Under the pieces are notes generated by a model. The model was not told the origin of the DNA. It saw only the letters and a list, made by a program, of their open reading frames with translations, and ran no database searches. A stretch of 64,000 nt of DNA from QPIN01 sp965224575 (GTDB lineage: Bacteria; Pseudomonadota; Gammaproteobacteria; Methylococcales; Methylomonadaceae): NCBI GenBank assembly GCA_965224575.1, contig CBDCZQ010000006.1, forward strand, positions 124,001-188,000, given 5' to 3'. The position numbers and the translations under genes are program-made. This document shows, piece by piece, positions 24,905-32,680 of this stretch; positions within the stretch are counted from its first letter, which is position 1, and every line of letters starts with the position of its first letter.

Positions 24905-26592
24905 TCCTGCTCTCCATAGACTATACGACCGGAACTATGGTCATTATCCATTGAGGTCAATTTAAAATATAATTTACCTGTTTCAGCTTTCCAGTTAAGT
25001 TCCATCTTGATCAATTCATTGGGACGAATAACTTTTTTAAACTTAATCACTTCCATCCGTAAAAAAGGCAGACCAATATCAAAAAAAATTTTGCCAAATT
25101 GTTCAACCCAAGCCAGCTGAGTAACACCGGGTAAAATTGGTTGATCTGGAAAATGTCCATTAAAATAAACCAAGCCTGATAATATCTGTAACTGTAATTC
25201 AACTCTTTCGTCTTGATAATCACAGTTTATTATCTGAGGAGCATGTGTATTTTTTAGTGATAACAATTGAATTAGACAGTCTTGATTTATTTTATCTTGT
25301 ACGGTGAGTGGTAAAGAAGAGAAAAACAACCATTTTCTTGGTAATACAACCGTTTCAAATTCACTCATTAATTCCTTTCTTAGTTGCTTAACCAATGCAC
25401 CTCGACCTTGTTGACTAAGAATTTCTTTTCCCAAATCTGTTAAAACCAAGGTCACTGCTATTATTTCTCTTTTTCCATCTAGTAACATAGCATGTGATTG
25501 CTGTACATAATTTGAACAGTTCAATCTACTTTCTAAACTATCAAGCGACAGACGTTTTTCTTCTACTTTTACAATTCGATCCATCCTACCTAATAACTTA
25601 AATCGCCCATCTTCAATTATTTGAATTTTATCATCAAGAATTAAGGTTGCTTGTTGTATGAAAGGTGAAGACAGATGATGAAAGCCCTTCTCATCGACAG
25701 TAAGACAAACACCCTTAAATAACTCCCACAAAGTATCCTCTACACTCTGTCTGCAGGCAATTCCACCGGTTTCCGAGCTGCCATAAATTTCCAAAACTTT
25801 ATGTTCACAATTCAAATCTATCTGTTTTGCTACCTCTATGGATAAAGCTCCCCCCGAACTAAAAATGGTCGTTAATTTTGCCAATTCTTGCCAAGGCGTT
25901 AATTCATCTAGTCTTTTTAATTGCGCAGGACTTGAAACCCAGTAGGCAGACAAATGCTTTGCTTTTATTAATAAAGGCTCAGGACTAAGAAACATTTCAC
26001 TATAAAAACAACGTCCTGCCGACAAAGGCCACAACACTCGAAATAACAATCCATAAATATGTTGGTGACTGACCGTACCAAAAGCCTGGCTATCTCCTAA
26101 TCTTTGCCCCCAATATTGTTCCAAGACCTCAATTTCACATTGGAATTGTTGTAAAGACTTTTGGATAGCTTTAGGTTTTCCACTAGATCCTGATGTAAAA
26201 ATAGTAATCTGAGTGTTAATACTGTCAATGGGTTTCAATTCTATAGAACTATTAAGGTCGGGAATAATTGATACTTCCTTCCCTTCCCAGTCGCCTAATA
26301 ATATGCATCCTTTTTCAATTAATTGCTCAGCTGCTATTTGTTTATTATTCCCAGCAACCCAAACTTTTTTAGAACTGTGTAGTAAAGCAAATAAGCTGAC
26401 ACAAAAGGGATAAGCTTCCTCATAATACAAAGCAAATTGATCTGTATTTTGGCTAGATAATTTAGCTGATAACGCTTTTACATCAGAGAAAAATTGATTG
26501 CCATCAATAATTTTGCCCTTATAATTAGCAATTGATTGATGCTCATTTGAACTCAGCGCACAATGAGAAAGAGGGGTTAGACTAGCGCACAT
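24901..26592 (-). CDS. Acyl-ACP/CoA ligase fused to a FabZ-like dehydratase domain
   Basis: 563 residues from the ATG at 26592 (AGGA nine bases upstream); a TTG eleven codons earlier also opens the frame. N-terminal AMP-binding domain: TIFTSGSSGKPKAIQKS (about residue 143) and EIYGSSETGGIACR. The C-terminal hot-dog domain (about 460-560) has FNGHFPDQPILPGVTQL, the FabZ-type signature with its catalytic His. It should activate the aromatic starter acid onto the ACP and possibly dehydrate the chain. Ligase-dehydratase fusion is seen in some aryl-polyene clusters. Confidence 0.85.
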   Translation of the reverse strand: MCASLTPLSHCALSSNEHQSIANYKGKIIDGNQFFSDVKALSAKLSSQNTDQFALYYEEAYPFCVSLFALLHSSKKVWVAGNNKQIAAEQLIEKGCILLGDWEGKEVSIIPDLNSSIELKPIDSINTQITIFTSGSSGKPKAIQKSLQQFQCEIEVLEQYWGQRLGDSQAFGTVSHQHIYGLLFRVLWPLSAGRCFYSEMFLSPEPLLIKAKHLSAYWVSSPAQLKRLDELTPWQELAKLTTIFSSGGALSIEVAKQIDLNCEHKVLEIYGSSETGGIACRQSVEDTLWELFKGVCLTVDEKGFHHLSSPFIQQATLILDDKIQIIEDGRFKLLGRMDRIVKVEEKRLSLDSLESRLNCSNYVQQSHAMLLDGKREIIAVTLVLTDLGKEILSQQGRGALVKQLRKELMSEFETVVLPRKWLFFSSLPLTVQDKINQDCLIQLLSLKNTHAPQIINCDYQDERVELQLQILSGLVYFNGHFPDQPILPGVTQLAWVEQFGKIFFDIGLPFLRMEVIKFKKVIRPNELIKMELNWKAETGKLYFKLTSMDNDHSSGRIVYGEQE

Positions 26593-27157
26593 GTGGTTGT
26601 GTCCTAATTCTGATAGTGTACTCAACAGCCATTAATAAACCCATTAATAAATAAGAGATAAATCCATTATATAAGCTCCACCAGGCAAAACTGCTCCATA
26701 GTGCTGTTGCCGTTGCAATCAACCCATTCATTATAAAAAATAAACACCAGATTTTTGTGACTTTACGGGTATAGCGAACGCCTTGCTCTGGCAAATCAGG
26801 ATGTTGTATTCTAGCAATACGTTCAATAATAGGTGGTGGGGAAAAGAGGCTTCCTGCAAAGACAACAAAAAAACTTAAATTGATTAATACAGGATAAAAA
26901 CGTAGGGTGATAAGATTATTATTCCATATTGCAAAACTGCAATAAATAACTCCAATCACTAGCAATAAATAACTCCAACTTTCTTTAGTTTTAGTTAAAA
27001 TTGATTGTAATAAAACTAGAAATAATAAAAAAACTGCAATTTTCCATGGCTCAAGAGTCACAAGCCCAAAATGCTGAATTCCGAAATAAACAGCGATTGG
27101 ATATAACATTGTCAACAAACCAATAATTTGACGGACTAGATTACGCTTATCAATCAT
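26582..27157 (-). CDS. COG4648-type integral membrane protein of the aryl-polyene operon
   Basis: 191 residues with about five or six membrane segments spread over residues 9-180, and a short polar loop around IERIARIQHPDLPEQGVRYTRK. This loop is characteristic of the COG4648 membrane protein found beside the ACP genes of aryl-polyene clusters. No catalytic motif is visible and the role is unknown. It overlaps ACP2 by 8 bp. Confidence 0.8.
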   Translation of the reverse strand: MIDKRNLVRQIIGLLTMLYPIAVYFGIQHFGLVTLEPWKIAVFLLFLVLLQSILTKTKESWSYLLLVIGVIYCSFAIWNNNLITLRFYPVLINLSFFVVFAGSLFSPPPIIERIARIQHPDLPEQGVRYTRKVTKIWCLFFIMNGLIATATALWSSFAWWSLYNGFISYLLMGLLMAVEYTIRIRTQPHVR

Positions 27158-27398
27158 TAATCAGTTGATACACTGCCTCAACTACGTCATTTATTGTTCT
27201 GGCATTTTTAAAATCTTCAGCCTTCACAGCTTTACCCGTTACTTCTTTAAGTTTAACGATCATATCAACAGCATCAATACTATCGAAATCAAGGTCTTCA
27301 CTCAACCTGGCATCTAAAGTCACTAATTCTTCTTCAATCTCAAACATTTCCAGCATAATTTGCTTGATGACTTGCAAAATATCATCACGATTATTCAT
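27150..27398 (-). CDS. Acyl carrier protein 2 of the aryl-polyene operon
   Basis: 82 residues, acidic, helical. The phosphopantetheine serine is S40 in DLDFDSIDAVD. Tandem ACPs are a hallmark of aryl-polyene clusters; one carries starter/extension intermediates and the other is needed for full activity. It abuts ACP1, sharing one base of the stop/start junction. Confidence 0.9.
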   Translation of the reverse strand: MNNRDDILQVIKQIMLEMFEIEEELVTLDARLSEDLDFDSIDAVDMIVKLKEVTGKAVKAEDFKNARTINDVVEAVYQLIND

Positions 27399-27652
27399 TA
27401 CTTTTTCGCCTGTTCAGATTCAATATACTCAGTTAGAGATGCTACTGAAGCAAATATTTTAACCACGTCATCTTTTTCAGCATCGATACGTACATCATAT
27501 TTTTTTCTAATTGCTAAGCCTAACTCCAAAGCATCAATTGAATCCAGACCTAAGCCTTCATTAAACAATGCTTCCTGACTATCTATATCTTCAACACTCA
27601 TATCCTCCAAGTCAAGCGAAGTGATAATCAATTGTTTTAGTTCATTTTCCAT
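27398..27652 (-). CDS. Acyl carrier protein 1 of the aryl-polyene operon
   Basis: 84 residues from ATG 27652; the longer frame to 27718 lies wholly within the preceding gene and would be unusual. The phosphopantetheine serine is S38 in LGLDSIDALELG. It overlaps the acyltransferase gene by 11 bp, the normal coupling for this operon. Confidence 0.88.
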   Translation of the reverse strand: MENELKQLIITSLDLEDMSVEDIDSQEALFNEGLGLDSIDALELGLAIRKKYDVRIDAEKDDVVKIFASVASLTEYIESEQAKK

Positions 27653-28439
27653 ACGTCTCATTTTCTCTTTGTTGACTAAAATAGTCCTGTAAATATTGGT
27701 TAAATCGCCGCACGGCAATCGTTTTTGGTTCTATTTTTAAAAAATTGTCGAGTACCATATCATCTCCTACTCTCATCGACAAATGAAAACGCCGATTTGG
27801 AATCTGATACCATTTTTCCTGCTTAGTTAAAGTGCTTGGATTACAGGATATTATAACTGGAGTCACAATAACATTTGCCTGTAATGCAATATGTGCTGCA
27901 CCTCGTTGAAATTTATACGGTCGATTAAGCACAGTTCTTGTGCCTTCTGGAAAAATAACAAGCGTACCGCCTGATTTTAAATAAGCCACACATTCACTAA
28001 CCATTTTTTCAGAATCACCATTGCTAATATAACCAGCATTAGTCACTGCTCCTTTAATAAAAGGGTTTTGCCATAAACTTTCCTTCACTATGCAGTTGGC
28101 AGCTGGAATTCTGCTGATTAGAAAAACAATATCAATCAGTGTTGGATGATTAGCCAAAATCAACTGTCCGGGTCTATTTAACTTTTCCAATCCATCAATT
28201 TCATAGGTCATCACTCCTAATCTATGCATTAAGCCTATAAATATATAAAAACTATAATGCACGCCTAATTGCCCCCGTCGATTTTTTTGATTATCTTTAA
28301 CGGGTAAAATATTAAGCAGAGGAAAAACCAGCACCCGAAGAATAATTCCTCCCACCCCAAAAGCAAAAAAACTAAACCCTGTTGCAATCAAACGCCAATA
28401 ATAATTAAAGGCGTTTATCATCTTTTTTCCCAACACCAA
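27642..28439 (-). CDS. PlsC-type 1-acyl-glycerol-3-phosphate-like acyltransferase
   Basis: 265 residues. N-terminal hydrophobic segment (about 14-40), then the HxxxxD motif in ILANHPTLIDIVFL and the second motif FPEGTRT. It is the PlsC-family acyltransferase found next to the ACP genes of aryl-polyene clusters, probably placing the polyene on a glycerolipid-type anchor. It overlaps the gene upstream by 22 bp. Confidence 0.88.
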   Translation of the reverse strand: MVLGKKMINAFNYYWRLIATGFSFFAFGVGGIILRVLVFPLLNILPVKDNQKNRRGQLGVHYSFYIFIGLMHRLGVMTYEIDGLEKLNRPGQLILANHPTLIDIVFLISRIPAANCIVKESLWQNPFIKGAVTNAGYISNGDSEKMVSECVAYLKSGGTLVIFPEGTRTVLNRPYKFQRGAAHIALQANVIVTPVIISCNPSTLTKQEKWYQIPNRRFHLSMRVGDDMVLDNFLKIEPKTIAVRRFNQYLQDYFSQQRENETYGK

Positions 28440-29113
28440 CTGTGCCGAGGTGTTTGTAAAATTAATTTTTCTTGTTTTCCAGACAAAAACTGTATCATCA
28501 AGGGAACTTGCAAAGGTTGTTCACCATCATCCCCAGCTTTTGACTGGACACTTAGCCGAAGAGTTGTACCAGAACCCGTTTTTCCAATACGCAATGCTAT
28601 TGCACAACTAGTAGGCATAGATAATTTATAAGGTGATGAAGGATAAAAAGCTTCTAAAGGTTCATCATACAAAACCACTAATACTTCATCAGCCCCCTCT
28701 TGAAGTAATCCTATTGCTTCTATAAAAGCAGCAGCCAGCCCTTCTTCTCCTGGTGCCACTACAACGCACTGTCGTTTATTTTTATAGGCCATAGCAAATA
28801 AACCTGCTATTGAATTATGGACAGAAAGACTAAAAGCAGTGGGTGAAATTTCTTCTCCTTGCTCAATCATTTCCATCATTTTAAATGATTTAGCTAACTC
28901 ACCATGGGTTGAACTAAAAACAGCAGGAAGATGCGTTTTTTGATCAACACATTGACTCGCCGCACAAAAGACGATTCGAGCCAAAGGACTTAAACGTCGT
29001 TTTAACATTCTGGGGACAAAAGAAAGTAACTCATTTTGAGTTAAACTATCGCTCTCTTGTCCTTCTAATGGGGGCCAAACACTCCATTTTTGTACTATAA
29101 AGTCTTGATACAT
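28418..29113 (-). CDS. Beta-ketoacyl-synthase-like chain length factor, first gene of the aryl-polyene operon
   Basis: 231 residues from the ATG at 29113. The ketosynthase N-terminal-like fold (PF13723 type) is recognisable from FIVQKWSVWPPLEG at the start, LSPLARIVFCAASQC and PTAFSLSVHNSIAGLFAMA. It lacks the C-terminal catalytic half, so it should act as a chain length factor partner of a ketosynthase encoded elsewhere. The same frame remains open upstream to a GTG at 29197 and would then add 28 residues, encoded partly by a GGAT repeat tract (IHPSIHPS). Family members usually begin at the FIVQKW segment, so the ATG is preferred. Confidence 0.83.
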   Translation of the reverse strand: MYQDFIVQKWSVWPPLEGQESDSLTQNELLSFVPRMLKRRLSPLARIVFCAASQCVDQKTHLPAVFSSTHGELAKSFKMMEMIEQGEEISPTAFSLSVHNSIAGLFAMAYKNKRQCVVVAPGEEGLAAAFIEAIGLLQEGADEVLVVLYDEPLEAFYPSSPYKLSMPTSCAIALRIGKTGSGTTLRLSVQSKAGDDGEQPLQVPLMIQFLSGKQEKLILQTPRHSWCWEKR

Positions 29114-29143
29114 GTTTTTTAAATCTGAGAAACCATGAGTATT

Positions 29144-29171
29144 GGATGGATGGATGGATGGATGGATGGAT
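29144..29171. repeat. Tetranucleotide microsatellite, 7 x GGAT
   Basis: Seven uninterrupted GGAT units (ATCC on the coding strand of the aryl-polyene operon). They lie 31 bp upstream of the preferred start of its first gene, and inside the frame if translation starts at the GTG 29197. Slippage of one unit would change either the reading frame or the leader spacing. Such tetranucleotide tracts are a known basis of phase variation in other bacteria. Confidence 0.85.
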
Positions 29172-29351
29172 AAATAACTATCCAACTTTTTATTCACTTT
29201 TTGTATTTTAAGTACTCGACCATAAATATTTTACGCAGGGGTTTTTTTCATCTTCAACTAACACATGGATGTGTGTAGGTAGAGTAATGCAGGAACAATT
29301 ACCGAGGCGCATAGCAAGCTAAGTAACTATTTATGCAACACCGCAGATGAT

Positions 29352-29399
29352 AAAAAAGATTAGAAAAGCTTCAGCAGTTCTTATGCCTTTAGTACAAGT
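29352..29399. repeat. 48-bp dispersed repeat, copy 1
   Basis: AAAAAGATTAGAAAAGCTT and the following TTCTTATGCCTTTAGTA match 57614-57659 with only a few differences. It lies between the aryl-polyene operon and rnhA, next to a degenerate palindrome containing GCGCATAGCAAGCTA (29309-29323) that resembles the core at 62110. It is non-coding. Confidence 0.55.
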
Positions 29400-29450
29400 A
29401 AAATGTTAAAATATTTATGGTTGGATATTTATTACTCAGAATTTTTTTGT

Positions 29451-29888
29451 TTATCCAGGCACACCCTTATTTGCTAACATATCCGCTTTATCATTCCCTT
29501 CATCACCTGAATGACCTTTTACCCACACCCAATCTATCTTATGTTTTTTAATTGCTGCATCTAACCTCCGCCATAAATCTTCATTTTTTACTGATTTTTT
29601 TGCCGCTGTCTTCCACCCTCTTTTCTTCCAGTTATCCATCCACTCGGTAATACCTTGCAATACATATTTAGAATCTGTATACAATGCAACCTGACAACTT
29701 GTATTTAAGGATTCAAGCGCCATAATAGCAGCCATTAACTCCATTCGGTTATTGGTGGTTTCTTGCTCTCCACCATACATTTCTTTTTCATTCGACTTAT
29801 ATTCCATAAATACTCCCCATCCACCCAGCCCAGGGTTTCCTTTACACGCGCCATCCGTATAAACAGTGACTAAGTCAGTCATTTTCAT
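29451..29888 (-). CDS. rnhA: Ribonuclease HI
   Basis: 145 residues. All catalytic motifs are intact: VYTDGACKGNPG (first Asp), NNRMELMAA (Glu), LYTDSKYVLQG (second Asp) and the C-terminal GNDKADMLA (third Asp). It degrades the RNA strand of RNA-DNA hybrids. It overlaps the preceding methyltransferase gene by 14 bp, so the two are translationally coupled. A start two codons downstream (MTDLV) is equally possible. Confidence 0.95.
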   Translation of the reverse strand: MKMTDLVTVYTDGACKGNPGLGGWGVFMEYKSNEKEMYGGEQETTNNRMELMAAIMALESLNTSCQVALYTDSKYVLQGITEWMDNWKKRGWKTAAKKSVKNEDLWRRLDAAIKKHKIDWVWVKGHSGDEGNDKADMLANKGVPG

Positions 29889-30597
29889 TTTTCCTATGTG
29901 TTGTTGATTTTAATCCGACTGTAGCAGAAACAAGCCTTGAAGGCTTAGCCTTAATAGGGGTTAACGGTATCAAAGTATATTGTCTTTTAACTGCTTTAAC
30001 AGCATATGCCATTGAAAAAAAACTCATCCTACCTACACTAAATTTTTCAGGCGTATTAATAGTAGAGTCTATGCTGAATTCAGAAGTTATTTTTATTTCA
30101 AAGTTTAATAGCTTAAGCCAATCAGCAATTCTAGTTCGTGAAACAAAATAGCTACGCCATGAATCTGACATTTTTTTATTCCACAACGATTGCATACGAA
30201 CCCAGATGTTACAAGGGTTAAAACATAAAATTATAACATCACCTCCAGGTTTAAGTACCCGTTCAATTTCTCTCATCGTTTGAAAACGATTAACATCAAA
30301 TTCAATTAAATGAGGAACAAGAACTAAATCAACACTCTCACTTTGAATAGGCAACCTGAAAGAGTTTGCACAAATTTTTTGGCCTTCCTCACACCCCTTT
30401 CCTTTAGCATCAAGAATGCTATAATTTTTATATAAGGTACAGTCTATAAAATCTTTCTCCCATCCTAATCCACCTAACTGTAGAATAGTTTGCTTGCAAC
30501 CCACTGATATTGAATGAATAAGGTATTTCTTTTCTTGTACCAATAATAATTTACCTTGTGGCGTTTCAAAAAAAGAAAATAAAAACTTTCGTTTCAT
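29875..30597 (-). CDS. Class I SAM-dependent methyltransferase, YafS-like
   Basis: 240 residues. A Rossmann methyltransferase with a weak motif I and clear later motifs: FRLPIQSESVDLVLVPHLIEF, then IERVLKPGGDVIILCFNPCN. The adjacency to rnhA and to mltD matches the E. coli mltD-gloB-yafS-rnhA neighbourhood, so this is the YafS counterpart; gloB is missing. Substrate unknown. Confidence 0.8.
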   Translation of the reverse strand: MKRKFLFSFFETPQGKLLLVQEKKYLIHSISVGCKQTILQLGGLGWEKDFIDCTLYKNYSILDAKGKGCEEGQKICANSFRLPIQSESVDLVLVPHLIEFDVNRFQTMREIERVLKPGGDVIILCFNPCNIWVRMQSLWNKKMSDSWRSYFVSRTRIADWLKLLNFEIKITSEFSIDSTINTPEKFSVGRMSFFSMAYAVKAVKRQYTLIPLTPIKAKPSRLVSATVGLKSTTHRKNEND

Positions 30598-30679
30598 AGA
30601 TTAAATACTAAGAAAATTAATGAATTTTGATATACACTTGAAATATCATAAAAATATTTAATAAATCCAGTTATAGGTA

Positions 30680-32098
30680 ATGCCCAAATCTAATTCTATC
30701 AGGTCAGCTGGCTATTTACTGTATTTGATTATTCTTATCACAACTGGATGTACCGAAAAAACAACAAAACATGTTTTTTTCAACGAGACACCCCCTTCTG
30801 TTAACCAACAACTTTATACAGAATCATTCCGTATTCAGCCAGAAACATCATATCCAAATCACATTGCTGATATATTTTCTGCTTCAATAGAACCCGAACC
30901 TACCGTTGCTTTAACTAAAGCTAAACCGTTACCCAAAGTAACTAAGAGTGTGCATAAAACAGTCTGGGATCGGTTACTTTCACTCTATGCTTTACCAGAA
31001 ATTCATAATGCCCGTATTGAGCGAGAAATTAAAAAATACCTTAAACACCCTAAATTTATTACTAAAATCCAACAACGAGCAGCTCCTTATCTGTATTTTA
31101 TTCTTGATGAAATAGAGGCAAAACAAATACCTGGAGAGCTTGCTTTACTTCCAGTAGTAGAAAGCGCGTTTATACCAAATGCCAAATCCAGAAGTAACGC
31201 ACTCGGCCTTTGGCAATTTATGCCTGCAACAGGACGATTATTTGGCCTAAAACAAAACTGGTGGTATGACGGCCGTAAAGACATTTATAAGTCTACTCGA
31301 GCAGCAACAACCTATCTAAAACAATTAAGTAAATCAAACAATAATGACTGGGCTTTAGCACTTGCTTCATATAATGCTGGAAAAGGGTATATTAATAAAG
31401 TAATTAGAAAAAACAAGCGAAGAAATAAACCAACGGACTATTGGTCTCTACCTTTATATAAAGAAACCATGCATTATGTCCCTAAGTTAATGGCAATTGC
31501 TAAAATTTTTGCCAATGCTGAAAAATATAATATTCCTTTACTCGATATTCCAAATAAACCCTATTTTTCTAAAGTAGATATTCAGTCCCCATTTGATTTA
31601 AATATTGCCGCTAAAATGGCAGATATGCCATCCGATGCTTTCTTTAATTTAAATCCAGCATTTAAACGATCATCTATTGATAAAGAAGGTATTTATCATT
31701 TACTAGTCCATGCGGACAAAGCTGAAAACTTCAAAAATAGATTAGCCATTACACCTAAAAAAGACCGAATAAAACAAGCACATCGCCATAAAATAAAATC
31801 AGGCGAAAACTTGAGTATTATTGCAAAAAAATATAATACTTCTGTTGTTGCTTTACGCCAAAACAATCAGTTGTCACGTAAAGGTATTATTAAAGCGGGA
31901 CAAATGATACTTATCCCTAACTCATCAGACAATACTGCAAAACTAAACAGGCAAACCTATATTGTTAAAAAAGGTGATACATTCTGGGATATTGCCCGCC
32001 AATTTTCTGTACTTAGTAAAGATATTGCGCACTGGAATAATATTTCTTTAACAACAGCATTACAACCTGGTCAAAGACTGATCATTGAAGAAAGCTAA
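30680..32098 (+). CDS. mltD: Membrane-bound lytic murein transglycosylase D
   Basis: 472 residues. An N-terminal hydrophobic signal ends in TTGC, a likely lipoprotein cleavage site. The SLT domain (about 125-260) has the catalytic glutamate in LLPVVESAF and SNALGLWQFMPATGR, plus ASYNAGKGYI. Two C-terminal LysM domains follow (about 370-415, HKIKSGENLSIIAKKY; about 424-470, YIVKKGDTFWDIARQF). It cleaves glycan strands of peptidoglycan to 1,6-anhydro products. It is divergent from the YafS-like gene. Confidence 0.93.
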   Translation: MPKSNSIRSAGYLLYLIILITTGCTEKTTKHVFFNETPPSVNQQLYTESFRIQPETSYPNHIADIFSASIEPEPTVALTKAKPLPKVTKSVHKTVWDRLLSLYALPEIHNARIEREIKKYLKHPKFITKIQQRAAPYLYFILDEIEAKQIPGELALLPVVESAFIPNAKSRSNALGLWQFMPATGRLFGLKQNWWYDGRKDIYKSTRAATTYLKQLSKSNNNDWALALASYNAGKGYINKVIRKNKRRNKPTDYWSLPLYKETMHYVPKLMAIAKIFANAEKYNIPLLDIPNKPYFSKVDIQSPFDLNIAAKMADMPSDAFFNLNPAFKRSSIDKEGIYHLLVHADKAENFKNRLAITPKKDRIKQAHRHKIKSGENLSIIAKKYNTSVVALRQNNQLSRKGIIKAGQMILIPNSSDNTAKLNRQTYIVKKGDTFWDIARQFSVLSKDIAHWNNISLTTALQPGQRLIIEES

Positions 32099-32139
32099 GA
32101 ATCTGCCCTAGGTTATAAACAACTCCAGCCACTCTTTAT

Positions 32140-32168
32140 CTCACTGCTATTAAGTTAAGTAAAAGATG
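32140..32168. repeat. Short dispersed repeat TCACTGCYATTAAGTTAAG
   Basis: The motif TCACTGCTATTAAGTTAAG is repeated as TCACTGCCATTAAGTTAAG at 40385-40403. Its complement is at 40519-40535 and a shorter form at 42212-42226. In each case it lies close to a gene carrying the shared Cys/Trp module (32681 and 40738). Confidence 0.55.
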
Positions 32169-32205
32169 AAATTATGCCCCTTATGTTCCTATCATTAGGA
32201 CAGAG

Positions 32206-32395
32206 TTAAGTAGTGCCAAGGGTTAGTTTTGTTATGATACATCTGGTTTCCCAACCCTGCCACTTCACCTACCGCCCTTGTAAATACAGGCTCAGAGGCT
32301 ATGCTACAGACCTCAGATACTCCACGGCTGGATGCCGAGGGTAGAAAGCCTATCAACACAAGCTTAATGTTAGGAAGGCTTCCTCAGAAAATCAG
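32206..32395 (-). other. GC-richer structured segment, possible relic of an IS200/IS605-type element end
   Basis: On the minus strand it folds into a series of short hairpins: GGAAGCCTTCC; CTCGGC-ATCCA-GCC-GTGGAG; and GAGG-TCTGTAGCATAG-CCTC. A GGTTGGGAAACC palindrome follows. One frame stays open for about 60 codons on this strand but has no start codon. Hairpin-dense right ends of this general look occur in IS200/IS605 (TnpB-associated) elements. No transposase or TnpB frame is present, so this is a speculative reading. Confidence 0.25.
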
Positions 32396-32440
32396 TTATC
32401 ACTATAATTTTTTTGTGTTTACGAGATGCGGATAATATAC

Positions 32441-32527
32441 AAGGTTGGGCTCCGTCTCTCTTTGGCAAACCAACAATCGGTATGCTAAAAATGTTAGGTT
32501 AACGATAGAGCTGTTAGCCTAACCTAC
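32441..32527. repeat. GTAGGTTGGGCT-family palindromic repeat, copy 2 (left flank of the beta-helix gene)
   Basis: Begins AAGGTTGGGCT and ends TTAGCCTAACCTAC, with the internal GTTAGGTTAACGATAGAGC. It is in direct orientation with the copy at 34976-35062, which it resembles more than any other copy. At 32581-32603 there is an extra half-site (TACTTCACTTTTTAATCGCA) matching the outer arm of the copy at 4771-4904. Confidence 0.75.
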
Positions 32528-32680
32528 ATGAGAGTTGGTGAGCTAATTTTTAATCATGTGGTAGAAGAGAAAATGATAAATACTTCACTTTTTAATCGCA
32601 CCCAATATAAGCACTTTACTTTGTTCTATAAATATGCCTATGATGGTTCACTAAGCCTTTATTAAGATTGAGAAAAATAT

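Noticed and set aside
27653..27718. Upstream extension of ACP1 (22 residues)
   Set aside because: Would lie wholly inside the acyltransferase gene; ACP homologues begin at the internal Met.
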